DNA of 64,000 nucleotides from Globodera rostochiensis (taxonomy: Eukaryota > Nematoda > Chromadorea > Rhabditida > Heteroderidae), in NCBI GenBank assembly GCA_018350325.1, contig JAEVLN010000020.1, positions 1,023,796 to 1,087,795 on the forward strand, read 5' to 3'. Shown piece after piece: positions 34,213 through 46,400 of the stretch. A model generated the notes under the pieces. That model searched no databases. It was not told the origin of the DNA and saw nothing but the letters and a program-made list of their open reading frames with translations. The translations under genes were made by a program, and so were the position numbers. Every line of letters starts with the position of its first letter. Within the stretch, counting starts at the first letter, position 1.

Positions 34213-36548
34213 ATGGGCGCCTCAGAAAGTGTTCCAATTCCTGGCGGTGGTTCTGAAGGTTATCACGTTCTGCGGGTATTTGTTTTTTTATTTTATTTTT
34301 GCTCCAATTATCTTTTTCAGGTGCAAGAGAATTCACCGGGACAGATGGCCGGATTAGAGCCTTTTTTCGACTTTATTGTGGCTATTGGGAACACAAGACT
34401 AGTTCGTTAACCCATTAATAATTAATGAGAATTCTTTTTTCAGTTTTTTGATCATTGAAATTTCGTGTTTTAGGATAAGGACAACGATTCGTTGAAGGAA
34501 AGTTTGAAGCAGAACATTGACAAGCCGTTGGAACTGACTGTCTATAACAGGTCAGGCTGTTGGTTTTCGAGTTCTCTTGTGGACTTTGGCCTTTCAGCAA
34601 GACTCAGACGGTGCGCGAGACCCAAATTGTGCCGTCACAGAATTGGGGTGGCCAAGGGGTGCTCGGCGTGTCCATTCGCTTTTGCTCCTTTGAGGGAGCC
34701 AACCAAAATGTGTGGCACATTATTTCGGTCACTCCGAACTCGCCCGCCGAGTTGGCCGGCCTTCAATCCAACACGGACTACGTGCTCGGCGCGGAGTCGG
34801 TGCTGCAACAAGCGGACGATCTGATTGCATTTGTTCAGGCAAATCTTGGAAAGCCTCTGAAAGTTCGTTTTTAAAAAGGTTGAAAAATCTTGCATATTTT
34901 CAACTTTTAGCTGTACGTTTACAATGTGGACAGTGACAGTGTGCGCGAGGTGACCCTAACTCCGAACGCCTCCTGGGGAGGCGATGGCTGCTTAGGCTGT
35001 GACATCGGCTACGGCTACCTCCATCGAATTCCCATTTCCATTGACCGGTCAAAGCCGTCGAGCGAAGTGTCACCAATGTTATCCCCTCACTCACATCATA
35101 TCGACCCGCAAGAAATGTCGAAACAGTCGCCGTCGTTGCCTCCCCTACAAACTGGCATTCCGAATGTCGATCAGTTGATCAATGTAATATATGGCCTAAT
35201 AACTGATCAACAGGCGACCAAACAAAGGCATTTTTGCTGTTTTTTGTACCTTTAGGCATCACAATTTGCGTGTCCTACCGCAACGGATGTCAAACGTTTC
35301 CCGGACCCGAGCGAATTTGCGCTTCCTCCGCAGTCCGTCAATGGGATTTCGTCACCCTCCGTTTCCTCGTTCGATGCGCTCTCTTCGCCTCCACATTCAC
35401 AACAACCGACCCTTCCGCCACCGCCCGCTCCTATCAATGTCACAGCATTCCCTCAACAACAACAACTCGTCTGTTTCTTTTACTAAAACTAATTAAAATG
35501 GCAATTTTAGCAACAGCGACAGGACAACGTCCAAAGTGTCCCATCTCCGATCAATGCAATTGGTTTCGAGCCGTCGGGGCTGCCAATTGATCAGCAAACG
35601 TCGCGGCGAGCCAACGATGGCATGCCACCGCTTGCCCAAACAGATGAACGCTTTCCGTCGTCAACAGTTCAGCCGCCGGCGTCTTCGACCCCATCCGTCT
35701 TGCCAATGGAGCAGCAACACCACCATTCTTCTCAGTTGGGCTCACCTTTACCTCCGTCGTCGATGGTGCACGAACACCATCAACTGCAGCAACAACCACC
35801 GCAACAAACTCCGCCGCCGATTCATTCCAGCACATATCAACCGTATTTGGCATACGGCGCGCCACCGCCTCTTTCCTACCAATCGGCACAGCAACAGCAA
35901 TTTCAAGTTGGTTTTTTAAATCGGAACAGAACGTTCCACCGCCGACCAACTCCTTTTTTTCACTCACATATTTTGGAGGAGTGCGCATTTGTTTTATTCT
36001 GAATCTTTAGCCAATGAATCAGCCACCGTCGGCGCCGTTTATGTTTCCATCGCAACAACCGCAATTTGGACAACATTATCATGCGCCCCACCAACCTCCG
36101 TCCTTCTACGCATATCCAACCCAACAACAACAAAATTTGCCGTCTTGCTGTAAACAAAGATTAATGTGTAATGAATGAAGATCTGTTATCGTGTTAAGCT
36201 GTACCACCCAGCATTGGTGGCTTCGGTATGGCCTCCCCGCCGTCGCTTGGCCAGCGTGGTGGTCCACCGCTTCCCCCGCCTCAATATCAGCAGTTTGGCG
36301 GTGGCCAAGCCGTTCAACAACAGCCGCCCGCTGCGGCACCCATTTCTTTTCCGATGCCGCCTCTCTCTTCGCTGGGCATCTCCAATTTGGTGGTGCCGTT
36401 GTCCCAAACGGTCGCTGGCACGACACCTTCGACGGCATCGGGTGAGCAACAACCGACTGTTGTGAAAGGGAACGAGCAGCAGCAACAACAACACCAGCAA
36501 GGTGGACAAAATCATAGGGGTCCTTTGAAAAGAATCCGATTTGTTTAG
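34213..36548 (+). CDS. GORASP2: Golgi reassembly-stacking protein (GRASP55/65 family)
   Basis: Nine exons join in phase to about 618 residues: 34213-34275, 34321-34401, 34474-34550, 34598-34862, 34911-35183, 35256-35468, 35511-35906, 36011-36149 and 36199-36548. The start [20 protein letters not shown] keeps the N-terminal Gly needed for myristoylation. Two PDZ-like GRASP domains follow ([98 protein letters not shown]). The remaining two thirds form a Ser/Pro/Gln-rich disordered tail, longer than in the human proteins. GRASPs tether Golgi cisternae and act in unconventional secretion. SMU1 follows on the same strand 412 bp downstream. Confidence 0.93.
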
Positions 36549-36931
36549 TACCGCCGCCTTCGTTTCTGCCACCGTCACAGCCTTTCTTTGGATGAGTAAA
36601 AGAAATCGGATGTAGATTTGGCACATTGATTTGGTGATAATTGACTTTTAATCTTTTTGTTTGGTGACGAGCGATGCTTTGTGATTAGTTTTGGGATTTC
36701 TTTCATTAAGTCACTTGGATAGCGTAAATTAATGATTGTTTTAATGGACTTATTTAAATGGGACCAAATCGAATGTTGATGACGATGTTTGTTACAAATT
36801 GTGCGTAATTTATCGAGTTCTACTTTATTTTCATCGATGATAATAAAATATTTATTTATTTATGTTTCTTCAAAAAAAATTTGTTTGAATTTCCCAATAT
36901 TTTTATTTTGACGAAATAATGAATCCAATTC

Positions 36932-36946
36932 TTCTTATTGAACAGA
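36932..36946 (+). promoter_or_regulatory. Candidate spliced-leader acceptor of SMU1
   Basis: CTTCTTATTGAACAG lies 14 bp before the SMU1 ATG with no upstream coding exon that could use it. Confidence 0.4.
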
Positions 36947-36960
36947 GGCCGTGACAGAAC

Positions 36961-39125
36961 ATGAGTTCAATTGAGATTGAGGCGGCTGATGTCGTCCGAC
37001 TCGTCCAGCAATATCTGAAGGAGAACAACCTGATGCGTACCCTCCAGACGCTTCAGGACGAGACGAACATCACCCTTAACACGGGTAAGTTAATTTGAAG
37101 TTTTTCATTTGACAATTCACTGGTTAGTGGACAGCATCGACCAATTCTGTCAGGACATAACCAGCGGTCATTGGGACACCGTGCTGAAGTGTATCCAGCC
37201 ATTGAAGTTGCCGGCCAAGAAGCTGATTGATCTTTACGAGCAGGTAATTTGGTTTGGAATTAATCGATCTCCTTGTCGATTAGACTTGGGGACATGGGCA
37301 AATGCCTTTCCTTTCTGTATTCCATACGCGAAGATCATCATCGAGTTGGCCGAGCTGCGCGAATTGGGTTCCGCCAGGCTGATCCTCCGCCAGACCGACC
37401 CGTTGGCACTGCTGAAGCAGTCCGACCCCGAGCGGCATACTCGGCTTGAGAACTTGTTGGCCAAAACGTACTTCGACCCGCGCGAGGTGTACCCCGAAGG
37501 CGGCTCCAAGGAAAAGCGTCGCGCAGCCATCTCGCAATCGCTTTCGGCCGAAGTGCACGTGGTTCCGCCGTCCCGACTTCTGTCCCTGTTGGCACAGGCA
37601 TTGAAATGGCAACAGCACCAGGGACTTTTACCGCCAGGTCAAAATTTCGATATTTATCGATAATGAAATTAGGGACAACCCTTGCAGCTCCATTCTTTAA
37701 TTAAGGAACCCAAATCGATCTCTTTCGGGGAAAGGCAGCAATCCGTGAGCAGGAGGACGAGCGCCACCCGACCACATTGACGCGGACAATCAAATTTGGT
37801 GCGAAAAGCCATCCCGAGTCGGCACAGTTCAGCCCAGATGGCCAATACCTGGTCACCGGGTCCGTGGACGGCTTCATCGAGGTGTGGAACTTCACCACCG
37901 GAAAGTTACGCAAGGACCTGAAATATCAGGTTGGGTTTGAATTCTTTTTTTCTCGCTCAAACCAATTAAGGCGCAAGACAACTTTATGATGATGGACACC
38001 ACGGTGTGAATTTCCCCTTCCCCCCCCCCCATTTTATTTAATGTGCCCTGCTTCAGGTCCTCTGTATGGCATTCAGTCGCGACTCGGAGATGTTGATAAC
38101 GGGCTCCAAGGATGGCAAAATCAAAGTCATCAAAATCATCGGCCTGTGAAGAGAGTTTTATCCGCTGTTTCAGGTGTGGAAAATACAAACGGGCCAATGT
38201 CTGCGCCGGTTTGAGATTGCCCATTCGGAAGGTAAATACTTACAAACTTCAAGGCCTTCCTTTTTCCAATTTTTGAATTTACATTGTCTTTAATTCCTCT
38301 GTTTTCGGGGTGACCAGCGTTTCGTTTTCGCGTGACCACAGCTTTGTGCTCTCTTCTTCCTTCGACAAGTTGGTCAAAGTGCACGGGATGAAAAGCGGCA
38401 AGTGTCTGAAGGAACTTCGGGGTCACAATTCGTATGTCACCGACGCCAAATACACGGAGGATTGTCACCAATGTGTGAGCGGATGTGCGGACGGGACGGT
38501 GAAGGTGACGGGACGCTAACCCGTCCTTAACCGACAATTTTCTGCTTTTTGCAGGTCTGGAATTTGAAAACATTGGAGTGCGTCAACACATTTCGGGTTC
38601 AGCAGGAAGTGCCCGTGATGAGGTGGGTGAACTCCTTCACCCCCACGTCCAAATATGTGTAAATGTTTATTCATCTTTTGCAGTGTCCATTTGCTGCTTA
38701 AGTCCAACGACCAATTCCTCATTTGCAATCGCAGCAACACCGTTTATGTGTGCAATTTGCAAGGACAGGTGTCCGCTCATTTTGTGACGGCACGTTCGAT
38801 CACCACCACCCTTAAGGTTGTCCGGACATTAACCAGTGGAAAGCGCGAGAAGGGCGACTTCCTCACGGCGTGCCCCTCTCCAAAGGCGGAATGGGTTTAC
38901 TGTGTGGGAGAGGACCGGGTGATGTACTGCTTCTCCATGACGAGCGGACAATTGGAGAGTACCATCGGGGTGAGTAGACTGTCTATTTGTACTTTTTTAA
39001 ATTAGTTTTTGTATATTGTTTAGGTCCATGACGCTACAGTGATCGGCATATGCCATCATCCGCACCAAAATCTTTTGGCCACATTTGCGGAAGATACAAT
39101 CCTCAAGCTTTGGAAGGCTGTTTAA
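36961..39125 (+). CDS. smu-1: SMU1 WD40 splicing factor
   Basis: ATG at 36961 gives [20 protein letters not shown] (LisH-type N-terminus), then [20 protein letters not shown] (CTLH), [40 protein letters not shown] and [21 protein letters not shown] seven-blade propeller follows, including [89 protein letters not shown] and [19 protein letters not shown], ending [12 protein letters not shown]. It is near-colinear with human SMU1. C. elegans smu-1 was found as a suppressor of mec-8 and unc-52 and acts with RED in spliceosome activation and alternative splicing. It is a second spliceosomal WD40 gene in the window, unrelated in position to PRP17. Confidence 0.95.
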
Positions 39126-39282
39126 TGATCATTGAATTTGCTTTTCTTTTTTGATTTTGTAATTTCGTTGCATTAAATAAATTCATTTGCACGAAGGAGC
39201 TGCATTGATGGATTGTTTATTGGTCTGATTATACTGTTGAATAGCATTTTAAGTGTACAAAACGAATCTTTTCGATGTGAGA

Positions 39283-41805
39283 ATGTCCCACAGGAAAATT
39301 GGCCCATTAAAGAACGGTCTGAAAAGGACGAAGCAAGAAGTTGAGGAGGAGAAACAACAGCACATTTGTAAAAAAGTGGACGAAGTCAGCGAGGCGTACA
39401 AATTTGTGGAAAGGCGTGAGTTGACAGGTCTTTTGTTAAGGCTTTTGATCGAATTGGAATTGCATTGCCTTTAGTTAAACATGCGGACGATTTGCCGCTG
39501 TTGGGCGGTTTGTACTCCGCCCAATTGCTGCAAATGTCCCGGCGGGCGGAACCCGAGCCGGACTTCGAGGACATGGACAAACCGGACGGCGTGTTGAAGT
39601 TGCCCGTCGACGGTGGCATTTTCCATGACGGAATTCCCTTCCACCACTTTTCGTTGACGGCACTTCAGCCCAAACACATCCGGAGGCTGAAAAAGAATGG
39701 CAAGTTTTGTTTGAAATGGATTTAAAAAATGACAAGCGTTTGTTTTAACATTTTTTCAAGACGTTTATTTACTTTTTGTGGTTTAAAGGTATCGAACTGA
39801 AGCACGGTGCCTTCTCGCACGCGGAGGACCAGCAAATAAGTGAGTAAGCGAAACGAAACAATTTGAAGAAACGATTTTAATCGAATTAATTTTTTCCAAA
39901 ATTTAAGAAGAAAATTGGCATTCCTTCGCCGAAGCCCACCAAATGGCGGAGGACGATGCGGCACGGTGTTTCTTTCCAATTCGGGCCCGGATAAGTCAAT
40001 TCTTAAGGCTGATGAGTGTGGCGACAGCGACTGAAACCCAACCGGATCACAGAGAGCGAATTCGCTTTATCCGCGCTTCGCGTTTTAGGCCGTGGATGTG
40101 TAAGTGTTGGAAGTTGCGATTTGAGCATAATTAAAGATAAAATTTAATTTTCCGCAATTAAGAGGAAATTGATCCACGCAATTAGGGATCTTTGAGAAAT
40201 GTGACGAATCCGAATTCTAAAAGAGATTTGCAGGTTCCAGACTGCTCGACCGTTCCGCAGGCCAAGTGTTCCGGCGATGCTACCACCTCTACCGCGTGTC
40301 GAATCTGAAGAGTGGGGACACCCGGTTTGACTTTATATGTCGAGAGTTTGGGCCGCCGGGGTCCGATCGAAGCAGTGAGTCCCGGTTCCTCGACGGGGTA
40401 TCACTGGGGAGGAACAGTTCTTTACATTGTTTTGCTCTCTAAACATGTATTGTTAATAGTGACTCGCACACAAATTGGACCGACGAAGAGGATGCCCAAT
40501 TGTTGGAGCTGTTCAAACAGCATGGGTCCAAGTGGGAGTTTATCGGCAACGAATTACTGCGTGCCCGCTACGACTGTTGCCGACGATATGCGCAATTGGT
40601 GGGCGGCGGACCCAAAATGGCTGGAGGGGATGCGGAGGAGGAAGAAGACACGGGCGGGCGGGAATGTGCGCGGAAGACGGAGGTGGTGGAGGCGGACGGC
40701 GGTGTGATGGAGGAGGGGGCGGGCCCCAGCGATGCCGCCGGAGGGGACGACGGAAAGGACGAGGAATGGAGTCGGGTGGAGGTCGCCCGACTTTACGGTG
40801 AGGATTTAAATTCGACGTTTTTACAAAATGTCTCCTTCAGAATACCTTTGCGACCATCTCCCGCGAATGCCCGTCCTTGTCGCGCTGATTCCACGCTATC
40901 AAAACGCGGACGACGAAGTCAATTGGGCCGACCCAAAAATGCGACTTTCTGGGCGAAGTGAGCAGGAACGGAAAGAAAAATGGTGAAACTGTTTCTCCAT
41001 GTTTTTCAATTCGTTCGGTCTTTTCTTCGTCAGGGAACAGCTCAAGGCGTCCTTTCGGAGTGTCCGCGAAGAGCGCGACCAAAGTGCGCGGGTCAAAGAC
41101 ATTCTGCGGGCGGTGCTGCCGGAGGACACGCGAATTTTGGCACGATGCCGTGTTGCTGGCACCAATCGACGACGGCTTTTGCTGAGGCCGTCCGACCACG
41201 CAAAATGGATGGACAAAGTGAGGGAATTTTGCGAAGAGCACTCCGTGGAACGGCTCGAAGACATTGACAAGACGCAGCTGGAACAAACGTGGGCTTTTGA
41301 TATTTGTGTACTGCTCGAACTTCTGGTAGGGATTAAGCCATCTATCAGCGTGTAAATACCGGAAAATTACAGATTAAAATCGTCGGACGCCATGTTCCAT
41401 TTTTCGATGCGTGCCATTTGGAGAAAGTTTCGGATGATGATGTTCGTGGGACGCACTGCCGGACTCTTCCGAATGTTACCAATTGGCGAGGACAGACTTA
41501 CCGGTGTGGGCTCTCATTTATTTAAATTTGGTGTTGTGTCCCCGTTAATCAGAGGGAACAATATGAGTGGCCCTTCCCATTCAGTGCACCTCCGTCTGTT
41601 AGTGTTCATTCTGCAACACATTGAACAACTTCGTGTGCGAAAGCGCACCCTGCGTAAATACACGCGTCGCTTTCTGCGCATTTGCGAATGGCCCCGCCGG
41701 GAACGTTTTGTGTTGGTGGACCAGGCAATGCATAAACCTTCCGGTAAAAAGTTGGAACGGATGCGGGCGGAAGAGCGACAGGCGGTCATTTCACTCAAAG
41801 AATGA
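39283..41805 (+). CDS. Myb/SANT-domain protein, TTF1/Reb1-like (tentative)
   Basis: Start MSHRKIGPLKNGLKRTKQEV. A conserved-looking block follows: ADDLPLLGGLYSAQLLQMSR, then DGIPFHHFSLTALQPKHIRR. A Myb-type repeat is clear at TNWTDEEDAQLLELFKQHGS plus KWEFIGNELLRARYDCCRRY, and a preceding segment (LLDRSAGQVFRRCYHLYRV) looks like part of another. An acidic Gly-rich linker (GGDAEEEEDTGG) comes next, then charged helical sequence (KWMDKVREFCEEHSVERLED) and a basic C-terminus (RVRKRTLRKYTRRFL) ending at 41805. Repeated Myb modules with this arrangement occur in RNA polymerase I terminators (TTF1/Reb1) and DMTF1, but I cannot assign the subfamily. One intron (39700-39788) is GC-AG. The start is 157 bp after the SMU1 stop, so co-transcription is possible. 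The 40.37-40.46 kb and 41.5-41.6 kb junctions are uncertain. Confidence 0.65.
39700..39788 (+). other. GC-AG intron in the Myb/SANT gene
   Basis: The donor is ATG|GCAAGT, the preferred GC donor, and the acceptor is GTTTAAAG. Joining G with GT gives RLKKN-G-IELKHGAFSH in frame. The nearest GT donor (GTTTTG, 3 bp on) leads to an early stop. Confidence 0.6.
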
Positions 41806-43406
41806 AGAAGCGGGGAGAGACGGAAACGGTGCGGAAGACCGCCATAGACACGCACTTCGAATCAAAAGATATTTATGTGTTGGCGCTTTTCCCACTAATT
41901 GTTACATTTAATTTTGTGGCATTTCAATTTTTTTTGTTTTGTTTTGTTGAAACACGGATTTGCTAAATTTTACGATTAACAAAATTTTTGCGAGTCAACA
42001 CAAACCGCCGAAAACATTTCTTCCCGATCACTTTCTTAATTCGGCTATGAATAAATGGTATTCCCGCGTCCATTCCATCCCCATTAGTTTTAGGGCCCTT
42101 TCATCCCCCCCCCTCGGGGTGGTCCATTCCTCGCCGCCGAGAATAATATATTCCGACGATAGATGCGATCGGATGCAATTGGATTCTTAGCTCCTTTCCC
42201 TAAAATGGGACCCATTCATTTTAGCGAGCCCAGCCATCGCACCGGCGCTTCACATTGCCACAATTCACGCCCACACCGATCACCGCCCTCTCCCCCTACG
42301 CTTTTTTGCCTTCTGTGAATCATTTCGATGGGAAGGAGAGGAGAGACGGAAAACACCCAATGTCAATGCCCCAACCACAGCAATTCTATGCGGCTTCGCT
42401 TTGCTTAACCGGCCCAAATGAGCCATTCGCCAAAATTCACCTCCAAAAATGATCAGAAAATCCATTATTTACTGGGCATAAACAATTTGACAAAATTATT
42501 TACGTTTTCCGGCCCGCTCCTCCATTTTTAGGTAATCGGCGAGCTAAAAAGCCCCGAGTCTCCAGGATTCCGAGATTCCAGCACAACCTCACCCCAACCT
42601 TGTTCTTTTCAGTCATCAACCCCAAAATATTAAGTTTTTCCAAAATATTCAGTGATGAATCCTCAACGTATTCCTTCCTCCGTGAAAGTCCCCCCCCCCC
42701 TTGAATGAATATGTTCAACTTAAATTTCCCAAATTCTCGCGGAGGGCATTCGCTGATGGGCAAGTCACAATTGGAGAGAAAATCCGTGCCGCCTAACCCG
42801 CTGGTGCCGAATTTGCGTCTCCGATTTTGTGCTTGGCCAGCACCGAATGTTTTTACTCGTGTGCAAAATTCAAAATTTATTTATTAATATTTAATCTGTT
42901 TATCGCGTCATGAATGAATGAATGAATGAATGATGTCTGTCGGTGGATTGGATGATGGCGAAATTCACAAAGTATGTTTTGTATTTTATCCAGTCTCTAA
43001 GTCTGATTATAAAGGGCCAATAGGAAATAATAAAATTATGTAGCGGAGCTGCAACGGAAAGAGTAAGGCACGCCGAGCAATTTGTAAAGACCAATGATAT
43101 ATAATAATTTGTGACATTTGCGCAACTTTTGGAAAGAGAATGAGCAGACGACAAAAAAGGAAACGAAAAGGTGCTGAGAGTTTGGCTAAATTTGGTGGTT
43201 TGCGCTGTCAAAATTGTAACAGAATGATTCCAGAGTCATGGAGGGGGGGGGGGGGGGTAAAGAAAGGCACACAACCGCATGAGTGCATTGAAGAAGCAAA
43301 AAAGCGAATACAATGATATCGATATCGATAGGTTCGTCCCACTACCGTAGTCCATCATCGTCCGTTACGTCTCCCCAGAATCTATCACCGTATCTATGCA
43401 ATCTAC
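41806..43406. other. Intergenic sequence between the convergent Myb and WDR62-family genes
   Basis: Contains a (TGAA)n microsatellite at about 42910-42934, C runs near 42108 and 42690, a 14-bp G run near 43243 and a short ATATCGATATCGATA palindrome near 43317. No gene is supported. It probably includes both 3' UTRs, and further 3' exons of the WDR62-family gene are possible. Confidence 0.55.
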
Positions 43407-46400
43407 TTACACCCTCAGGCCATTTTCTTCTCCGTCCCATTTGCCCACGTGTGTCATCACTGACGCCTCATCCCCCGTGCCAGTGCCGTCGTCTCCACCA
43501 CCGCCGGGGTGGACGAGCACAGAATCGAGTCGTTGGCGAAAGGCCGAAATGGCACGGTTCACACCTGACAACAGAAGACGCCGCTCATCTGAACTGATAT
43601 CAGGGTCGCTGTTGATCTGAAAGGGAGAAAGAAATGGAAACGCGGAAGAGAATGCGACGTAATGCTATCAAACGTAAATATCGAAGACTTCCTATTTCGC
43701 TCTTGGGTCTCGAGAACGATCCACACGCACTCACCAATTGGCGAGTGCCCAGCAGTTTATCACATGCGTGCGTCATCTCCTGGATGCACTCCGAGGCGTG
43801 CATGGCCATTTCTGGGGAAGAACAGCAGGGTAAATTTTGAATAATGTATTTAAACAAATACTTTTCGTCGATCCAGTGGAAGTCATTTGGGCAGCGTTAG
43901 AAAGCGAATGGGTGGCAGAGGCCAATTCAATGCTCAGAGAGCGGGCGGTGTCCAGCTGGTGCTGTTCGGTGCTGTGATTTTGGTAATGGACTCCGTGAGA
44001 AGAAGACGGCGAACGAGCCGAGTTCGGGCCGGACCTGAAGCCAAACAATGATGAGTGTGCCAAAAAGACATTAATGACATATAGCAAATTGAGAATATGT
44101 ATGTTCAATGTTTCGATGAGAATTAGCATAATTTTCATTTAAACATTGAGCAAAAATATATATCAATTTTTGTGCAAAAATACTAGTAATTGCCTAAAAA
44201 TGGATGGAAACAAAATCAATAGGCAATGCTATGTTTTATATTGTTTATATTATCAGTCTTATCACGCGACGACCCCCCCCCCCGCCCCAACTCTTCGCGT
44301 AAATTGCACAGCTCACGCCCCCCCCCCGTCTCCCAACCCCACGCATTTCCAATAATACAATCGAATCGATCTATCGTCATCCACCAATTAGTCACGCACT
44401 AATTCTCTAACTCATTAAGCAATCCACACTTACCGCGCGAGCTTTTGCGCCATGTAATTGATGCGTTGGGTTGCGGCGACCGAAGAAACACTTCTGCAAA
44501 AAAGAATAACTGAGTAACTAAAATTAAACGTGATCAAAATATTATAAAAGACTATAATTTATTTTATCGCTTCATGTTCACACCTCAATCGCATCTCCTG
44601 CTGTTTTCCGCTGTTCCCTGCAGTAGTTCTGCGCGAAAAAGTAGGATTGTCGGTGCGCAACAATTTTGAAGTCGATGTCCGATCAATCTGAACATTGGAT
44701 CATTCCTCATACTATAGGGAAACAAAAAATAAATCCCACCTTCTTCTGCACTCCCCTTCGCATCGCCGTCATTCCCTTGGGAGGGGAATAGTAACCGGAG
44801 GTTTGTTGCGATTGTAGTAGCGCAGATGATCCGCAGGAAGAATTTGCCGAATCTGGCGAAGTCTGCTGCTGCACCTCTTGCGATTGCGGATTGTACTGGC
44901 TGGGCTCGGTCAGGTCGGAGTTGCTGAACATTAACCCGTCAAGGGCCAATTACCCGGTTTGGGTTAGCCGGGATCCTAACCCCGTTTCCTTGCCTGATCA
45001 GCCGCATGTCCCGTATGGATTGTGCCAGCCGCTGTCTGGAGGCGCTCAGTTGTGCAAGCCGACTCCCGCCAACGGTCGACATTGTCATGTCTATCGCATT
45101 TGCGTGCTGCTGTTGTTCAATGTCGTGCCCCAACTGTTCGACATCGCTGCCCAAATCCGTCACACTCTTCGCCATTTGTCGTTGCTGTTCACTGAGGGTG
45201 GCAGCCGTAACGCTGGAGAGAAATTGAGAGTGCGACGCAATGTTTAATAAAAAAAATTTATTTTTGAAAGGATCATTTCGTCGTAACTCTTGACATTACT
45301 GACCCGTTTCGGACACTGATCCTCATCAGATTGCCGATGGACTTGGAACGCGCTCTCCCTGACATCCCAAAAATTCCACTCGTCATTGTTGTTTCCTCGT
45401 CGGCCACGTCGCTTTGGCCTCCGTGTGCTCCTAGAGCCGCCAAATTCTCCTGAGACTTTTTGAGTCGCTCCCGCGCCTCCTGCAACCGCGTCGCATTGAC
45501 GGAAGAAAGTCGGCGCTGCTGAGAACGCGAGGTGGAGGAGGGCGAGCTGGATATGCGGGACATTCCCTGGAAGTTATACGGATAAACTGCGTTCAAATAA
45601 AAAATAAGCTTACATAACGAGGGGATGGCGGTTTAACGGGTGGAGGTTGGCTGGAGGTGGCAAGTGCAGACAGCGATTGGATGGCCAAATGCGTTGGGGA
45701 CTGGGATCGGGAACGAAACGGGTTGACCCCATCCAGGGACGGGTCTGAAAAAGCAAAAATGAGAAAAACGAATATCTTAAATTAACAAAATAATCATTTT
45801 AAAATCCTTCACCCTCTCTGGCGGTGGACAGACGCCTCTGTTTCAGTTTATTCATTGCCATTCGGCCTTTATGAGCTGGTGGTTCCGGTGAACTGCTGCC
45901 CTGGGAATGCGGAGTTTTGGGCTGGTAGAGACGCCTCCCGTGGCCCCCTCCGCCACCGTTTGTCGTGGGAGACCCGTCAAGCAGTTCGCCCGTCGGTGTG
46001 GTTCCCGTACTGCTCGAACTCGTTGTTGGAACAGCTGTTACAAGCGGGAAAAATTAGACGCGTGAATTCAAAATTTAAAAAGTAAGCAATCAAAATTGGC
46101 ACTATTTTTTAAAAGAAGATAATCACGACAAAAGGAAAACGCAAAACACATTCTCCAAAAATTCTAATAAATCAATTAATTTGAAAAAGCCGGCATCGGG
46201 ATTTAAGAGACAACCCGTAGCACTTTTGAGGCCCATCCGAGACCGGATTTTCATATTTAACCAAGAAAAAAAAAACAATGTCTTTGCACCTCCATGCGCC
46301 TACCTTTGTTACACCGGTCACTGAGACCGGAAGAAAATACTGAGGTTCCAGAAGTGTTGAACAGATTTGATGGACGTTGTTTCGTGGTCACCATCGGTTT

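Noticed and set aside
35551..35988. Antisense frame of 145 codons opposite the GRASP tail
   Set aside because: The plus strand is coding here by phase and composition; the antisense frame is a shadow of the Gln/Pro codons.
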